From: Coniella vitis
Taxonomy: Eukaryota > Ascomycota > Sordariomycetes > Diaporthales > Schizoparmaceae
NCBI GenBank assembly: GCA_011317545.1
Contig: WUJK01000007.1
Location: forward strand, 1,736,001-1,800,000
Length of the DNA stretch: 64,000 nucleotides
Reading direction: 5' to 3'
The notes beneath the pieces were generated by a model. That model had not been told where the DNA came from and made no database searches. It worked only from the letters and a program-made list of their open reading frames with translations. The translations under genes and the position numbers were made by a program. Below are positions 20,640-33,501 of the stretch, in pieces (the stretch's first letter is position 1; every line of letters begins with the position of its first letter).

Positions 20640-22958
20640 CTTGGATATATTGGTGCACCAAATGATGTCTGAATGCAGTATGGAGATGGATTATCGCAAT
20701 TGCGGGCAGAGCGGCACATCACCAAAGCCTGGGGCAGTTGGAGGCGGGCGCAAAGTAATTTTTTCTTGCCTGCCCGTGAAAGCGATAAGCATTTCTTATC
20801 GATAAGCGCAGCATCAGAGTAGGGGAAGTTCACACAGCACAAGGATGCTCCCTGATGAGTAAGCCATCCACCACGTTTGCCAGCCGGCGCCCCGCCCGGT
20901 TGCACCCGGCACTTGACTGTGTCCGCTTGCCAGCATGCTCCCTGCACGGGTTGTTCTGCTTGTGCCTGCCAATTCCAGCCAAGGTCAGGCCTCGGAGTTG
21001 CCTTCTAGCTGTTTTTGCCTCTGCCAAAGTCTGATGGCTCCGATCGCTGCAAAGTCTGCAGACTGACTGAGTCGGTGCCTCGAATCAGAATGCCAGGTTG
21101 CGCAGAGCAGCAGAGACTTCTCCAAGTTTTCCCCACGTCCGCCACCCTCACCCTCGCACAGCATATGCAAGCCATTCTGCATCCCGAAGAGCCTCAAGAA
21201 CCAGACCAGGCCTGTCCAATCAACCAGCCAACCAGCCAAGCCAGCCAAGCCAACCAAACGATACCCAGCCAACCATCGAGCCAACAGGCTTGCGCTAGAT
21301 TTGAGTTTATCTTTGTATCTTTCGCATCCTGGCCGCTCTCGCTCGTCGCTCATTCCTCGGCTGCTTTCTCTGCGTGCCTGTCCGTTTCCCTGTCCTGTGC
21401 GGTCCCCTGACCCTGGCGCCCTCGCTCCATTGCCCCTTTTCTGGAATTCTCTTTGTCATCGCTTCGTCCTCCCAAATGTGGTGATAGTCTCTTTCTCTCA
21501 ATCTTGTGCTGTGCCTGGCATGCCTTCGTGCCAACCTTCTCTTATTTCTTGGCTTCTGGGCCTCTCGTCATTTCAAGGTGTCCAAACGGTACATCCTAAT
21601 TTGATGCAAAGCTGTCAGCAGACCATCCTTCTATGGAATATCTATTGTTAGTCCTAGTTGGATTTGATGACGCTAATGACGGGCTGAAGAGCAGAGATGA
21701 GCACAGAGACCTGCAGCAAGCAAGCAATGCCAACTCACACCTGAATGTACATCTCTGCCCGCTTCGAGGGAATCTCTGGCTCCAGCAGAGCGAAGCACCA
21801 ACGAGAAGCAAGCTGCAAGCAGCACTGTCGATCGTCGCCTGCGGTAATTCCTTTTCCCAGCTTGGCTAGCCAGCGATTGCTTGGTTGCTGGGCAGAATCC
21901 GAGGACCCTTGGCAGGCGGGAAATTACCCCTTGGGCCTTTAGTGGCTAGTGACTGGATCCAGCCCCAATGCAGTCCAATGGGCCGCGGCTGCTGGAGAAG
22001 CTCTCCTCTTCGGCCGACCCGCGGAGGGAAGCCACGTCGTGCAGTCAAATCGAGGTAATTAGCGAGCGGACCTAGCAGCACAAAATATGCCTCACCAAAA
22101 GAGAAAAAAAAGGGCCAAGGAAGCAAGGCCCGAAAGACCTGGCTCTTCTGTCCACAGGCGCAGCGCCCTCGACCGCCTTCTCGCCTCGTCCGGTTCGGAT
22201 CCATCAGCAAGCCTGCTATCGCCCAGGCTCGGATCAGTGGTGCATTTCCACGCGATGCTACATGGCATAGTACGTTGCTCCCAACAAGCCTCGGCAGCGT
22301 CTTCTCTACTCCTATGTATGTATTCATCAATATCTCTGGCACGCGTCACGGGCCTCGTCTGGTGGAGATGCTCGTGGCTCGGATATAGCTCACAGACTAT
22401 CAGACGGTCCCTTTCCCATTGAGGCGGTCCCAAGGCACAATCCCTCGCTGTTTTAGATTGTCCTGCTACTACTCTTCGACACATAGTACAGGCGAGACAA
22501 GATAAGCCAGAACAGACAAGACACACACGCCTGACGCACGGCGCATTTCTCATACGCGCCATTGTATTGTCCTTGCGTGCTGCCATGCCGCTTGGACTGG
22601 TGTTTCCAAACAAGTGTTTCGCACAACGAGGAAGAATTTTTCTTCTTTTTTGTTTCCTCGCGCCGTCTCAAAACGGGATGAAGACTCGTCTTATCTTGGT
22701 GGCCCTGCTCCAAACTCCGTCGAGACGACCGAGGGGTTGCAACAGGAGTTGGGGTTTCCCCTTTGATGACTCGAGAAGGGTACCTGCTTTCTACTATACT
22801 TTGTACATGCACACATACATACCTACCTGGGTAGGTAGTAGAAAGTTTGCTCTCTCCTCGGCATTCCGCCACGGGACAAGGGAACGAGGTGCCTGCAGGC
22901 TTGCGTGCCTGCGAGTCTGCTTAGTGCTGGGCTCAAATGCCGAGGCCATATCCTGCCA

Positions 22959-22994
22959 TGCGTGCCTGCCTGCGTGCCTGCCCGCGTGCCTGCC
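22959..22994. repeat. 12-bp tandem repeat (TGCGTGCCTGCC), three copies
   Basis: Three adjacent copies, the third with one T to C change, inside a longer TGCCTGC-rich stretch. Non-coding. Confidence 0.88.
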
Positions 22995-24450
22995 TGCGAG
23001 TGCAGCCGGAAATAAAGAACGGCGAGGGAATAAAACCATCTTAGTGGTTCCTCGTTTTAGCATCCTTTGCACAGGGTTGATCCATGCTGACAACCTGCGA
23101 GGCGCGTGAGGATGAAGAACGCTATCCTCTCACCAATGTATTAGCACTATGCTGCTCGCGCTTTCGCCGAACCAAGCCCTACTTGATAATGGTCCTGTTG
23201 GATCAGCAAGGCCACTCCGTTTCATCTGACCAATCTGAGCCCTCGAGTCAGCTCCAGCACTAACTCAGGGCTTGCATTTAGTGTTTTTCCATTGTCTCAA
23301 TTTTTTTTTTCTCCCGCTTGAGTGAGCAGCATGCACGTTGCAACCCACCCCCTCTGTGTTTCTTTCTAGAAACTTTTCCGGATGGCATGGATGAAAGCGT
23401 GTTTTGGCACTGTTTTAGCAAAAGCCGGCTGTAGTTGCTGAATACATCCATGTACTGTATGGATTTATGCTCTGCATATTCTGGAAATCTGCGAGGACGC
23501 ACAAAGTACTTTCCAAAGTATCCCCTTTTTGCCCGCGCGTTCGCATAGGCCGCACACAGCGATGTATGCCGTTGTATCCAGTCCAGTTGGGGCCCAAGGA
23601 CGCAGGGTGCAACAGATGGCACGCCTCGCTTCCCACCGGCCCTTTTGTCTTATCACGTCACCGCCAAAGAAGGAGAGACGGAGCGGGGTCACTGCAAAGC
23701 GAAGAAGACGTGTCTCTCGGTTGAAAGCGAGGCGTGGGGAAAATGGGGCGAAAAGAGAGCCCGATGCTGCTGTGTAGAGGCAGACACGACAGAGACGGAG
23801 AGATGGCGAGCCAGCGAGGCGGGAGGAAGGGCCAAGAGCGAGGACGTGGGGGGCGGAATTATGGCAATACGGCAGCATCCCACGAACCTTAGTATGTTGA
23901 ATGTACTGTAGTCTTGTACTTAGTTGGGTACATGGCATGTGCAGATACGGCCTGCATGCGTTCTTTTCGACTGTAGATATCGGCCCTACTTTCACACTTC
24001 CGCGGAACAGGCGTAAAGCAAGCTGACTGGATGGAATCAGACAGCGTGGGCAGCCAGATGCGAACGAAAACAGAGACGGAAATCCCGCGAGACGGCAAGT
24101 ACATCGATGTGTACAGGGCTTTTCCTCTCGTGAGACGACACAGCCAAGAAGGGGAAATGCGCGCAGCCAGAGGAGGCGCGAATGTGTTTCGCCAACCTGG
24201 TGGCGCATCTCGCATACATAGTACGCCAAGTCCCATGAGTCTGGGGTTGGGTCATCCTCCTTGTCAAGCGTACAATGACTTTGCGGGGCAGCACAGGGAC
24301 CTCGTCGAGGCTGGCAGCGAGCGCGCTTGGCATATTGCATCGGGGGCGGGGGGTTCACGACGATGACTTCGTTTCTATCACGATGCGAGGCGCCAAGAGC
24401 ACTGGCAGAAGGTTGGGGGATGTTGTGATCGACGTAGCCAAGGCAACCAG

Positions 24451-24478
24451 CCAGGTGCCAGGTGCCAGGTGCCAGGTA
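24451..24478. repeat. 7-bp tandem repeat (CCAGGTG), four copies
   Basis: Three exact units and a fourth with a final A. Non-coding, about 2 kb upstream of the H+-ATPase start. Confidence 0.88.
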
Positions 24479-25323
24479 CAGCGTACACTGTTACAGAGGG
24501 CTGGCGAGGGGTTCACAGAACAGTATGTGCGCCTGGTGCCTGTGTCCATGTCCGTGTGCGTGTCCTATGTCTGTGTCTGTGTCTGATGAAGGACAAGCAG
24601 GCAAGCAACCAAGCCAAACGTCCCAACAGGGCATGCCGGGACTTGTCCGTGAGGCAGTCGACGCTGAGTGGTGGGCTGAAACCGAGCTTTGTCCCCGGGC
24701 CAGCCAGCCATGGAAGGATGGATGGGAGCAGACTCGGACTCCACTGAGCTGGAAACACCTATCTGTGGCCGTCGAGAGCAGCGACTTGACAATGGTGCCG
24801 TTCTCGTTGGTCATCAGCACTACTCACGAGAGCTACTTGGATGATCAACGACTCCATGCTGCATAGTATTTGAGTATGTACTGCAGTACTTCCTTCTGGG
24901 TACCTGGTATGCATCCATGTACTATGACGGTGCGGCGGATACCAGCGTGCAGGTGCCAATTTATTACACCACCCAATTCACCGACGGGTGCGGGCTTAAT
25001 CTTGAACCGTTGAGGCATTTTATGGACGTGCCGACGACCGTGTTGGCCCCTCTTTTTCTTTCTTTGCTCGCTGGCTCGCTGGCTTCGCGGCCACCAGCCT
25101 GCACCCGCCTGCAGCCGCAGCCATGGCCTCCCCTGCCTGCCTGTGCCTTCGCGGCTCCCAGGCCTGCCAGGATACCGGCTATTGTTGAAACACATCGGCC
25201 CGCACCCAGGAGTTGAAGTCCGACTATTGATTCGACGGGGCCCACCCTGCTTGTCGGCTGGGGAAAGGTGGAGGCGGGTCTCTGTTCCTGCTTCTCCGCC
25301 TGTCCGCCATCCTGCTGGTGGCA

Positions 25324-25365
25324 GGTGCTGGTGCTGGTGCTGGCGCTGGCGCTGGTGCTGGTGCT
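25324..25365. repeat. Hexanucleotide GGTGCT/GGCGCT repeat
   Basis: About seven consecutive GGTGCT-like units, two of them GGCGCT. Non-coding. Confidence 0.85.
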
Positions 25366-25740
25366 CGTGACTGGTGCTCTCAGCACAAATGATCAGTCAC
25401 CCCCTCCGAGCCGCCCACCAACCCGCCCGCCTCCTCGCCTTTTGCAGGCGCGATAGCGACAAGCAGCCCCATACGTGCACACCAGAAATTGGCCGTGTTG
25501 ATGCGCCCCAGCTCCGATGGCCCATGGTCCAGGGACATGGCCACGAGCCAAGGGGGGGGCCCATGGCATAGCCGTCATCCTCATGGGTTCGCGCCTTGAC
25601 AGGCTAGGGCCGCGAGCAAGACTTCGATGAAGTGGCCAGAGTGGGACACTCGCACGAACTGCTCGGGGAGGCCATTTTCACGCTTTGCAAGAGAGCCAGG
25701 CGAAGACAAGAACGAGCCAGGCATGGGACCGGAGAAGACA

Positions 25741-25775
25741 GGGCAGGGCAGGGCAGGGCAGGGCAGGGCAGGGCA
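25741..25775. repeat. (GGGCA)7 repeat, potential G-quadruplex
   Basis: Seven perfect GGGCA units on the + strand. Seven G3 tracts spaced by 2-nt loops meet the standard G-quadruplex pattern. It lies about 690 bp upstream of the H+-ATPase coding start. Confidence 0.9.
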
Positions 25776-26253
25776 GAGAGCCACACACAGTACAAGAAGC
25801 CATGTACACACTCACAAGCGGCATGTACCCCAAGCGGCGTGCTATGGCAGAGGCGGAACAGCGGGTCCACTCAAAAGGGACACAATGGATTGCGATGCAC
25901 GATATAGGGCTGCTCCCACCGAGACGGTCCGTTTGGCCCAGCACGGACGGGGGCCCTTGGGTGCAGAACATTGGAACGGTATGGATGGGCGGTCGAGAAA
26001 AAAAAGGCGCGACCCCTGGTCCCTCTTGGGCCCTCGCTCGCTCCAGGTCCGTGTGCCTGGACTTGCCACGCCGAGTCGGGTCCAGGTCGAGTCGAGTCGA
26101 GTTCTGTCTTCCGCAAAAGGCCGGAAACGCGCGAGCGAGTCCAAGGGGACATGGGATGGATGGTGGGCTCCATCGGCGAGGTGAGGGTATTGATTGCCCA
26201 CTGCGACTGGGGCCGCCGCCCACGAAAACACCTCGTCGAGCTAGTTCTGCTCG

Positions 26254-26262
26254 CATATAAAG
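26254..26262 (+). promoter_or_regulatory. TATA box of the H+-ATPase gene
   Basis: CATATAAAG lies 203 bp before the ATG. It is followed by a long CT-rich tract (about 26268-26410), the usual start region and leader of highly expressed fungal genes. Confidence 0.7.
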
Positions 26263-26464
26263 AGATTTCCTCGCCCTCCACGCTCTATTCCTCTCTACAC
26301 CCGCTCCAGCTTGTCCCAAGCCCCTCGATCCATCCCCGTCTCTCCTCTCTTTCGCATCAACACAACAACCTCTCCCCTCACCCCCCTCCACAACTCTCGT
26401 CGTCTTGCGGCCTTGCCCGTGTTCACACTGCCACTCGAGTTGGCCTGTAACACTTGGGTCTGGT

Positions 26465-29400
26465 ATGGCACCAAACGTCAAAAAGATGAAGGCATTCGGA
26501 AACAAGGGCTCTCCCCAGCCCGCTGGCGAGGAAGATTTGGAGACTGGTCTCAACAAGCCAGACGTCGCAAATGGCTACACCAACATTGACGTCGATATCC
26601 CCTCCAAGGGTGCGGGCGGCGCCTCGGAGGAATACTCATCGTGAGTTACATTCTTGGCCCTTGCTTTCTCCATCCGCCCCCCTCCTCTCCTGCTCACCAT
26701 CGTGCCCTGCTAACTTGCCCAACCCAGCCTGATCCAGTACATTGACACCTACCGGGATCCCCAAGCCGAGACTGGCGAGGAGGAAGAGGAGGAGCACAAG
26801 AAGAAGCCCTGGTGGAAGGGTGGCGGCAAGGGCCCTGGCAAGAAGACCAGCGACTTCGTCACTCCCGCAGACTGGCTGCACACAGACATCACACAAGGTC
26901 TCAATGCCTCCGAAATCGAGCGCAGACGCAAGCACGCTGGCTGGAACGAGCTGACTGCCGAGAAGGAGAACATGGTGAGTTCCCGCGTGCCCATGCCATG
27001 ACCCCTTGCAAATCCGGGGTACATCGTGTACTAAGACCCTCTGCCCCAAAACAGCTTATCAAGTTCATCGGCTTCTTCCGCGGTCCCATTCTGTACGTCA
27101 TGGAGTGCGCTGCCATCATTGCTCTCGGTCTCCAGGACTGGATTGACGCTGGTGTCATTTTCGGTATTCTGCTCCTGAACGCTATTGTCGGTTGGTACCA
27201 AGAGAAGCAGGCTGCGGACGTCGTCGCCTCTCTCAAGGGTGATATCTCTATGAAGGCCCGTTGCGTTCGCGACGGCCAGGAACAGGAAATTCGTGCTCGT
27301 GAACTCGTCCCTGGTGACATTGTAAGCTTCCCCCCCCCATCAATCGCCTCGCCTCGGGAGTGCCTTCCACTAACACATCTCTCCCCCCCACTAGGTTGTT
27401 ATCGAAGAAGGAACCGTTGTCCCCGCTGATACCCGCCTCATCTGCGACTACGACCGTGGCGTTGAGGGCTTCGAGCAGTACAAGGCTGAGCTCCAAGCTC
27501 AGGATGTCAGCAACCCCCGCGAGAAGCACTCGGAGGACGAGGACGACGATGAGGGCTCCCCCCACATTGGCCACCCCATCGTTGCCATCGACCAGTCTGC
27601 CATTACCGGAGAGTCTCTTGCTGTCGACAAGTACATGACTGACGTCGTCTACTACACCACTGGTTGCAAGCGTGGCAAGGCCTACGGTATCGTCACTGCT
27701 GGTGCCCCTGCCTCGTTCGTCGGAAGAACCGCCTCTCTTGTCCAGGGTGCTCAGGACCAAGGTCACTTCAAGGCCATCATGAACTCCATCGGAACTTCCC
27801 TGCTCGTCCTCGTCGTTCTCTTCACTCTCGGTGCCTGGATTGGTGGTTTCTACCGCGGTCTCTTCATTGTCCCCCACGACAACCAGAAGGGCAGCTCCAA
27901 CGACTTGCTCCACTACCTCCTCATCATGCTCATCATTGGTGTCCCCGTCGGTCTGCCCGTCGTCACGACCACCACCCTTGCCGTCGGTGCTGCCTACCTT
28001 GCCGAGGAGAAGGCCATCGTGCAGAAGCTCACTGCCATCGAGTCCCTTGCTGGTGTCGACATTCTCTGCTCCGACAAGACCGGTACCCTGACTGCCAACC
28101 AGCTGTCCGTTCGCGAGCCCTTCCTGATGGATGGCGTCGACGTCAACTGGATGATGGCTGTCGCCGCTCTCGCCTCCAGCCACAACGTCAAGGCTCTTGA
28201 CCCCATTGACAAGATCACCATCCTGACGCTCAAGCGCTACCCCAAGGCCAAGGAGATGATCTCCACCGGCTGGACCACCGAGAAGTTCCTGCCCTTCGAC
28301 CCCGTCTCCAAGCGTATCACCTCCATCTGCACCTACAACGGCGTCCGCTACGAGTGCTGCAAGGGTGCTCCCAACGCTGTCCTCAAGACTTGCAATGTCT
28401 CTCCCGAGCAGACTGAGCTCTTCAAGAACAAGGCTACCGAGTTCGCCCGCCGTGGTTTCCGTTCCCTGGCTGTCGCCGTCCGCGAGGGTGATGGTCCCTG
28501 GCAGATGCTGGGTATGCTGTCGCTGTTCGACCCCCCTCGTTCCGACACTGCCCAGACCATTGCCGATGCCCAGACCCTCGGTCTCCAGGTGAAGATGCTT
28601 ACTGGTGACGCCATCGCCATTGCCAAGGAGACTTGCCGTATGCTGGCTCTCGGCACCAAGGTTTACAACTCGGACAAGCTGCTGCACAGCGACATGGCTG
28701 GTAACTCCATCTACGACCTTTGCGAGCGTGCCGACGGTTTCGCCGAGGTGTTCCCCGAGCACAAGTACAAGGTCGTCGAGATGCTCCAGCAGCGTGGCCA
28801 CTTGACGTGAGTTTTGCTTCCTCTCCCCTCCCCCCCCCCTAACGTTTGACCATTCCAACCACCATAGATGCTAACCTCTTTTTTTGATGATCACAGTGCC
28901 ATGACTGGTGACGGTGTCAACGACGCTCCCTCCCTGAAGAAGTCTGACTGTGGTATTGCCGTCGAGGGTGCCACTGAGGCCGCCCAGGCCGCTGCCGACA
29001 TCGTCTTCCTTGCCCCCGGTCTGTCCACCATTGTCTCTGCCATCAAGATCTCTCGCCAGATCTTCCAGCGCATGAAGGCCTACATCCAGTACCGTATTGC
29101 CCTCTGTCTCCACTTGGAGCTGTACCTGGTCACGTCCATGATTGCCATCAACGAGACCATCCGCGTCGACCTGATTGTCTTCCTCGCCCTGTTTGCCGAC
29201 TTGGCCACCATTGCCGTCGCCTACGACAACGCCCACTTTGAGCGCCGCCCCGTCGAGTGGCAGCTGCCCAAGATCTGGATCATCTCCGTTGTCCTCGGAA
29301 CCATGCTTGCCATGGGTACCTGGATCCTGCGCGGTACCCTCTGGCTCAAGGACGGTGGTGTCATCCAGCACTACGGTTCCGTCCAGGGTATTCTCTTCCT

Positions 29401-29854
29401 CGAGGTCTCCCTCACTGAGAACTGGCTCATCTTTGTCACTCGTGGCTTTGAGACCTACCCCTCTTTCCAGCTCGTCATCGCCATCTTTGGTGTCGATGTC
29501 CTGGCTACCCTCTTCTGTGTCTTTGGCTGGTTCACCGGCGGCGAGGGCACTCCCTCCATTCCCCGTGTCACTTCGGACCTGATCTCGCACAGTGGTCGCA
29601 CCGACTTCATCACTTGCATTGTCGTCTGGGGCTACTCGATTGCCGTTGTCATTGTCATTTCCATCGTCTACTACGTCCTGACCGGATGGAAGTCGCTCGA
29701 CGACCTTGGTCGCCAGAAGCGCTCCAAGACTGACACCCTCATGGAGAACATCATCACCTCGCTCAGCAAGGTTGCTATTGAGCACGAGGTTGACTCCCAG
29801 GGTGTGGGCAGATACCACCTCGCCCAGAAGATCCTCGCCGAGGAGGAGGATTAG
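26465..29854 (+). CDS. pma1: Plasma-membrane H+-ATPase (P3A type), 1019 aa
   Basis: Pumps protons out of the cell using ATP and sets the membrane potential for nutrient uptake. Five exons: 26465-26640, 26728-26974, 27055-27321, 27395-28806, 28897-29854, with GT-AG introns and CTAAC branch sites (for example 26710). P-type motifs: TGES (T301), phosphorylated Asp in CSDKTGTLTANQ (D457), KGAP, MLTGDA and GDGVND (705-710). About ten membrane segments are visible. At about 1020 residues, with an acidic/lysine-rich N-terminus (EEEEEEHKKKPWWK), an acid-rich insert before TGES and a YDNAHFERRPVEWQLPKIW block, it resembles the longer second clade (PMA2-like) rather than the ~920-residue Neurospora PMA-1 type. 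The symbol is therefore generic. Coding DNA uses strongly C-ending codons, consistent with very high expression. Confidence 0.96.
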
Positions 29855-30596
29855 AGCAGCAGCATTTCTAACTGTGCTTGCTTCATTGTGGAAAGTGTCA
29901 CACGCGACATGCATCCTTACAATCGAATTACGAAGAAAAAAAAGCAAAAAAACCCACATATAACATATTAGACGAAAAGTACCCTGCCCTTTTTCTTATT
30001 TTATTATCCCTCTCTTCCTGTCTTGTATATGTCTCATAAAGGAAGAGAGGGGAAGGGCTTATAGATGGGGAAAAAGAGGACTCTGATACCCAAGAGATAG
30101 ACAGTACCTAGAGATACTCGTTACTGTATGAATTAATTGTAAATGTTCTTATATATACACTTTTGAATGGCTCTCTCTTTGCTTCTTGTGTGTCTTGGTA
30201 CTACTTTGAACTGATCTTGTGGGCATGTGATGTCTCGTTATATGAGCCGCATTGCATATCATTGGTATATGAACCAGGTGAATTCCAGCTGTCCATTCCT
30301 TTCGCGTACTTACTGAGGATTGAAGGTAAGTACATGTAAAAAGGATGCCGTGCGTAAATACCCAGTTGTTCGCTCCATTTATGAAATGTCCTTACAGAGA
30401 CAGTACATCCAGTACTAAGTATACAGTAAATATCCCAGACCTTTTTTTACTATAGTAACAACCCTTGATGAGGCTCGAACTACGCACGCGCTGCCTGCAG
30501 CCACAACTTCTTCTATTCGGCGAAAACGAGGGGGAAAAAACAGCCACAGGACTACTTACGTACGTACGTACCATCTTACGTAGTGCTACTATCTAA

Positions 30597-30624
30597 TGTG
30601 TGTGTGTGTGTGTGTGTGTGTGTG
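30597..30624. repeat. (TG)14 microsatellite
   Basis: Perfect TG dinucleotide run in the intergenic region after the H+-ATPase gene. Confidence 0.95.
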
Positions 30625-31370
30625 GGGTACCTGTAGGCCTGATCTCGCCCACTGCACCCGTTATTAGCCTACTTTGGTTGGGCCTTGCTGATTTTATTTA
30701 TTCTAAGCTGGTTCTAGGTTTTTTGGGTATGCGCCTATATGCAAAAAGAAGGGGGGGGGGGAAATTGAGCATCTGGAATGCGAGGTCATTTTGGCGCGAG
30801 CTGGTTGTCGGAACAATACTTCTCAACAGGTTTCCAAGACCCCAGTTTTCAAAGGCAGAGAAACACTGCTTTCATAATTTAGTATCTGGTCTGCAGGCCC
30901 AGGGGCTTAATTGCGTACAAAGACCTACGACAAGTTAATGCCCATGTCACCATGGTACAAGAAAGAAAAAAAAAACACTCAAAGCAGAATGCAAGAGAGG
31001 AAATCAAGGGCCGGTGGTGATCGTGCAGGGTCGTGATGACTGACTGCTTACATATATCTACCAGAAGTATTGGCATCACTGCAACGATAGCGACCGTTTG
31101 GGACTTGGCGATTCTACAAACTACCAGGCTTTGCTGTACGAACTGATGGAAGAACCAACATAGTAGGTATTCGAAGACGAGCAACATGTGTCTGTCTACA
31201 GTTGACACGAGTGTCCGTCCGTTCCCATGTGCAGTCAATCTTTCTACATCCGCAAATTCTCGTCCACACAGACGAGATGTCGGGTGGGCCGTTTGACCTT
31301 GCTCGAGGAATGGAAACCAAAGAACGTGCATCTACGCAAGAGGATGAGCAAGAGGACGCGAGATCAAAAA

Positions 31371-31415
31371 GCGAGCAGGATCAAAGCGAGCAGGATCAAA
31401 GCGAGCAGGATCAAA
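31371..31415. repeat. 15-bp tandem repeat, three copies
   Basis: Three exact copies of GCGAGCAGGATCAAA plus the first five bases of a fourth. The unit length is a multiple of three and one + frame reads it as repeated SEQDQ within an ~84-codon open frame (ATG 31277), but no other sign of a gene is present. Confidence 0.92.
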
Positions 31416-33478
31416 GCGAGGGGGGTTGGTTTGGGAGTGTGAACAGCGAGATGCAAAAGGCTGAAGAGAAGAAGGGGGGCGGGCGGGCGTCCCATGATTT
31501 GGCAGCCGGCGGCGGGCTGTTGCACAGTTGAGTGTTTTGTGGCTGGGGTCTCTGCACCATTGGTCACCGTCGTCTGATGGTTACTAGAGTATAATCTCGA
31601 GTGCTTATACCGTGTACTATGGTACAGACCAATCGCGACAGCCGTGGCCACGACATCTTTTTGCCAAAGGATGGTCCACGGAAAAGCAACAGAGGCAGCA
31701 GAGGTAATCAACGGAGTCTTCAGCCGCCACAAATACCCAGTTCTGGAGACCAGCCGCCTCGTTGATGTGAAGAGATTCGACGAGTGATTCCTGACATCAA
31801 CATATGAAAGGAAGAAACACCCGAAAAAACAAATCAGCCGAGTTCAACCGGCGGTACTATGGTATTGTCATCATAGTGATAAACATATACATGGTTCGGC
31901 ACACGCAGGCAGACGGGCCGAAGCAAGTCAAATCGAATAGGCGAAGTTCGCTTGCTGCAAATCTGCGGAGCAGGCACCTGGAAAACGGTTCTCATTCTGC
32001 CATTCTTCCACCATGGCGTGCCTCGTGTTATAGCACATGCAGTTGAGCTTGTCCGAGGCCTGATGAATTACTTGTTTCTTTTGCTTGTTTTGCCCGATGA
32101 CTTGGCAGGGAGTCCCCAGCGCATATACTAAGTCAAGCGTGTGCAAGGCGGGTGGGCCCTCTTTTTTCCTTGGATCGAAAACGTGGACAGACGATCAACA
32201 CGGTGGATTGGATGGAATTCTTTTGGTTTGTGCGGGTTGACCATGACATGTATCTCTTGCAGTGCTAATGCGATGGTATGCAAGATTGAAGCACTGAATG
32301 CTACAATACGGCGGTCATCTTCTTGTGGAGAAAAAAAACAAAATGCAAAACAGAGAGAGAAAAAGTACATGGCAGCACGAACATGGAGAATGAGAAAGAG
32401 AATGGGGAATGGGCTGGATTGGGTTGGTGGGTCTCTTTTTTCTTTTCTTTCCTGTTTACTCAAAAAAGTATACCATGGCTACTTCATACACGCTCGAGTT
32501 AGATGAAAAGCGGCGAAGGGGCACAGCAACGCACCGCGCAGAAGCAGCGCAGTTGACGAAATGAGATGAAACAAAGAAGAACAGAACCGAAAAGAAAAAA
32601 ATAGGAAAATCCAGAGTGTGAGAACAATAAAACGATTGTACTGTGCACGCAAGCAGGGAGCCAGACAGCCAGAATCAATGGGCCGTGTCGAGCTAGAATA
32701 ATTCGGAAGGCTGGTGTTGCAGGTCAGCTGCAGCGAAGCGGGCCAGTCTTGTTCCTCCAGGATTGGCTGGTTTGCCCAGCAACAACAAGTGCTTGCAGCG
32801 TATATGATACAGCCAATAAGAAGTACTCAAGTACTTGTGGTGGTGGGCCTTCCAAAGCCTGGAAAGCAGGAGCAGGCCCGGGCAAGCCCCAGGACAGTAT
32901 CGACTGCCAACTGCTAGGTCACCCTGTTCACGACCATGATTATATGATGAAGTAGCGGGAAAAGTGCATAGTACAGCTCAGCTTTTCTAGAACATGCCCC
33001 TCCCCCGAAGCCTGGCTCTGCCCTCGCTGCCCTCCTCCACCAGCCACCTGGATAAGGCTGGTTGGTTGGTTTTGGGTTTATGTACTGGAGGTACGTAGCG
33101 TTGCATGCATGTTGTATGCTTGTTGATCCTTGGTTGACTTGCATTATGGTATCATGATTTACTTGTATTGGATATTGTGCATTCGCTTCAGGCCATTGCT
33201 TGCTTCCAAGCGTCAGTCATGGAGGACAGCCATCAAGGCGCCCGTGGGCGAGGGTGCAAGTGGGCGCGGGCGAGGGAATAAAATCACCCATCATGAGCAG
33301 CAGCTCGAGAAGCTAGGAAGCCTGCAAGCCTGCTGGCCTGCTGTCATTTTACTGTTAGCGTGCAGCCTAGCGTTGATCCCCGTGCGCGGGTGCCAGGACC
33401 AAAAAAAGAAAGGAAATGGCAGGGTGGGGTCGCTGGGGTAACGCCCGCCTTGTGTTTACCGCCGTGGGAGCACGGAAA

Positions 33479-33501
33479 GTGCAAGTGCAAGTGCAAGTGC
33501 A
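33479..33501. repeat. GTGCAA hexanucleotide repeat
   Basis: About four units of GTGCAA/GTGCAG, about 940 bp upstream of the BUD4 start. Non-coding. Confidence 0.85.

Larger units (their letters stand above)
20640..26464. other. 5.8 kb non-coding region upstream of the H+-ATPase gene
   Basis: Lies between divergent DBP9 and the H+-ATPase gene. It is rich in short tandem repeats (22959-22994, 24451-24478, 25324-25365, 25741-25775), AGCCA-type runs near 21220-21260, and long pyrimidine-biased stretches. Open frames up to about 290 codons exist on both strands, mostly overlapping one another and built from repeats; none shows a family motif. The last 200 bp is the promoter and CT-rich leader of the ATPase gene. 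A long upstream regulatory region or non-coding transcripts are possible. Confidence 0.6.

Noticed and set aside
27248..29959. Very long open frames antisense to the H+-ATPase gene (up to 536 codons)
   Set aside because: They mirror a strongly C-ending codon bias on the coding strand, give low-complexity Gly/Asp/Val/Leu peptides, and overlie a clearly functional gene and its introns.
30460..30520. tRNA-like GGCTCGAAC near a T-run
   Set aside because: On the minus strand the TTCGAGC loop lacks pairing flanks for a T-arm, and no anticodon or acceptor stem could be built.
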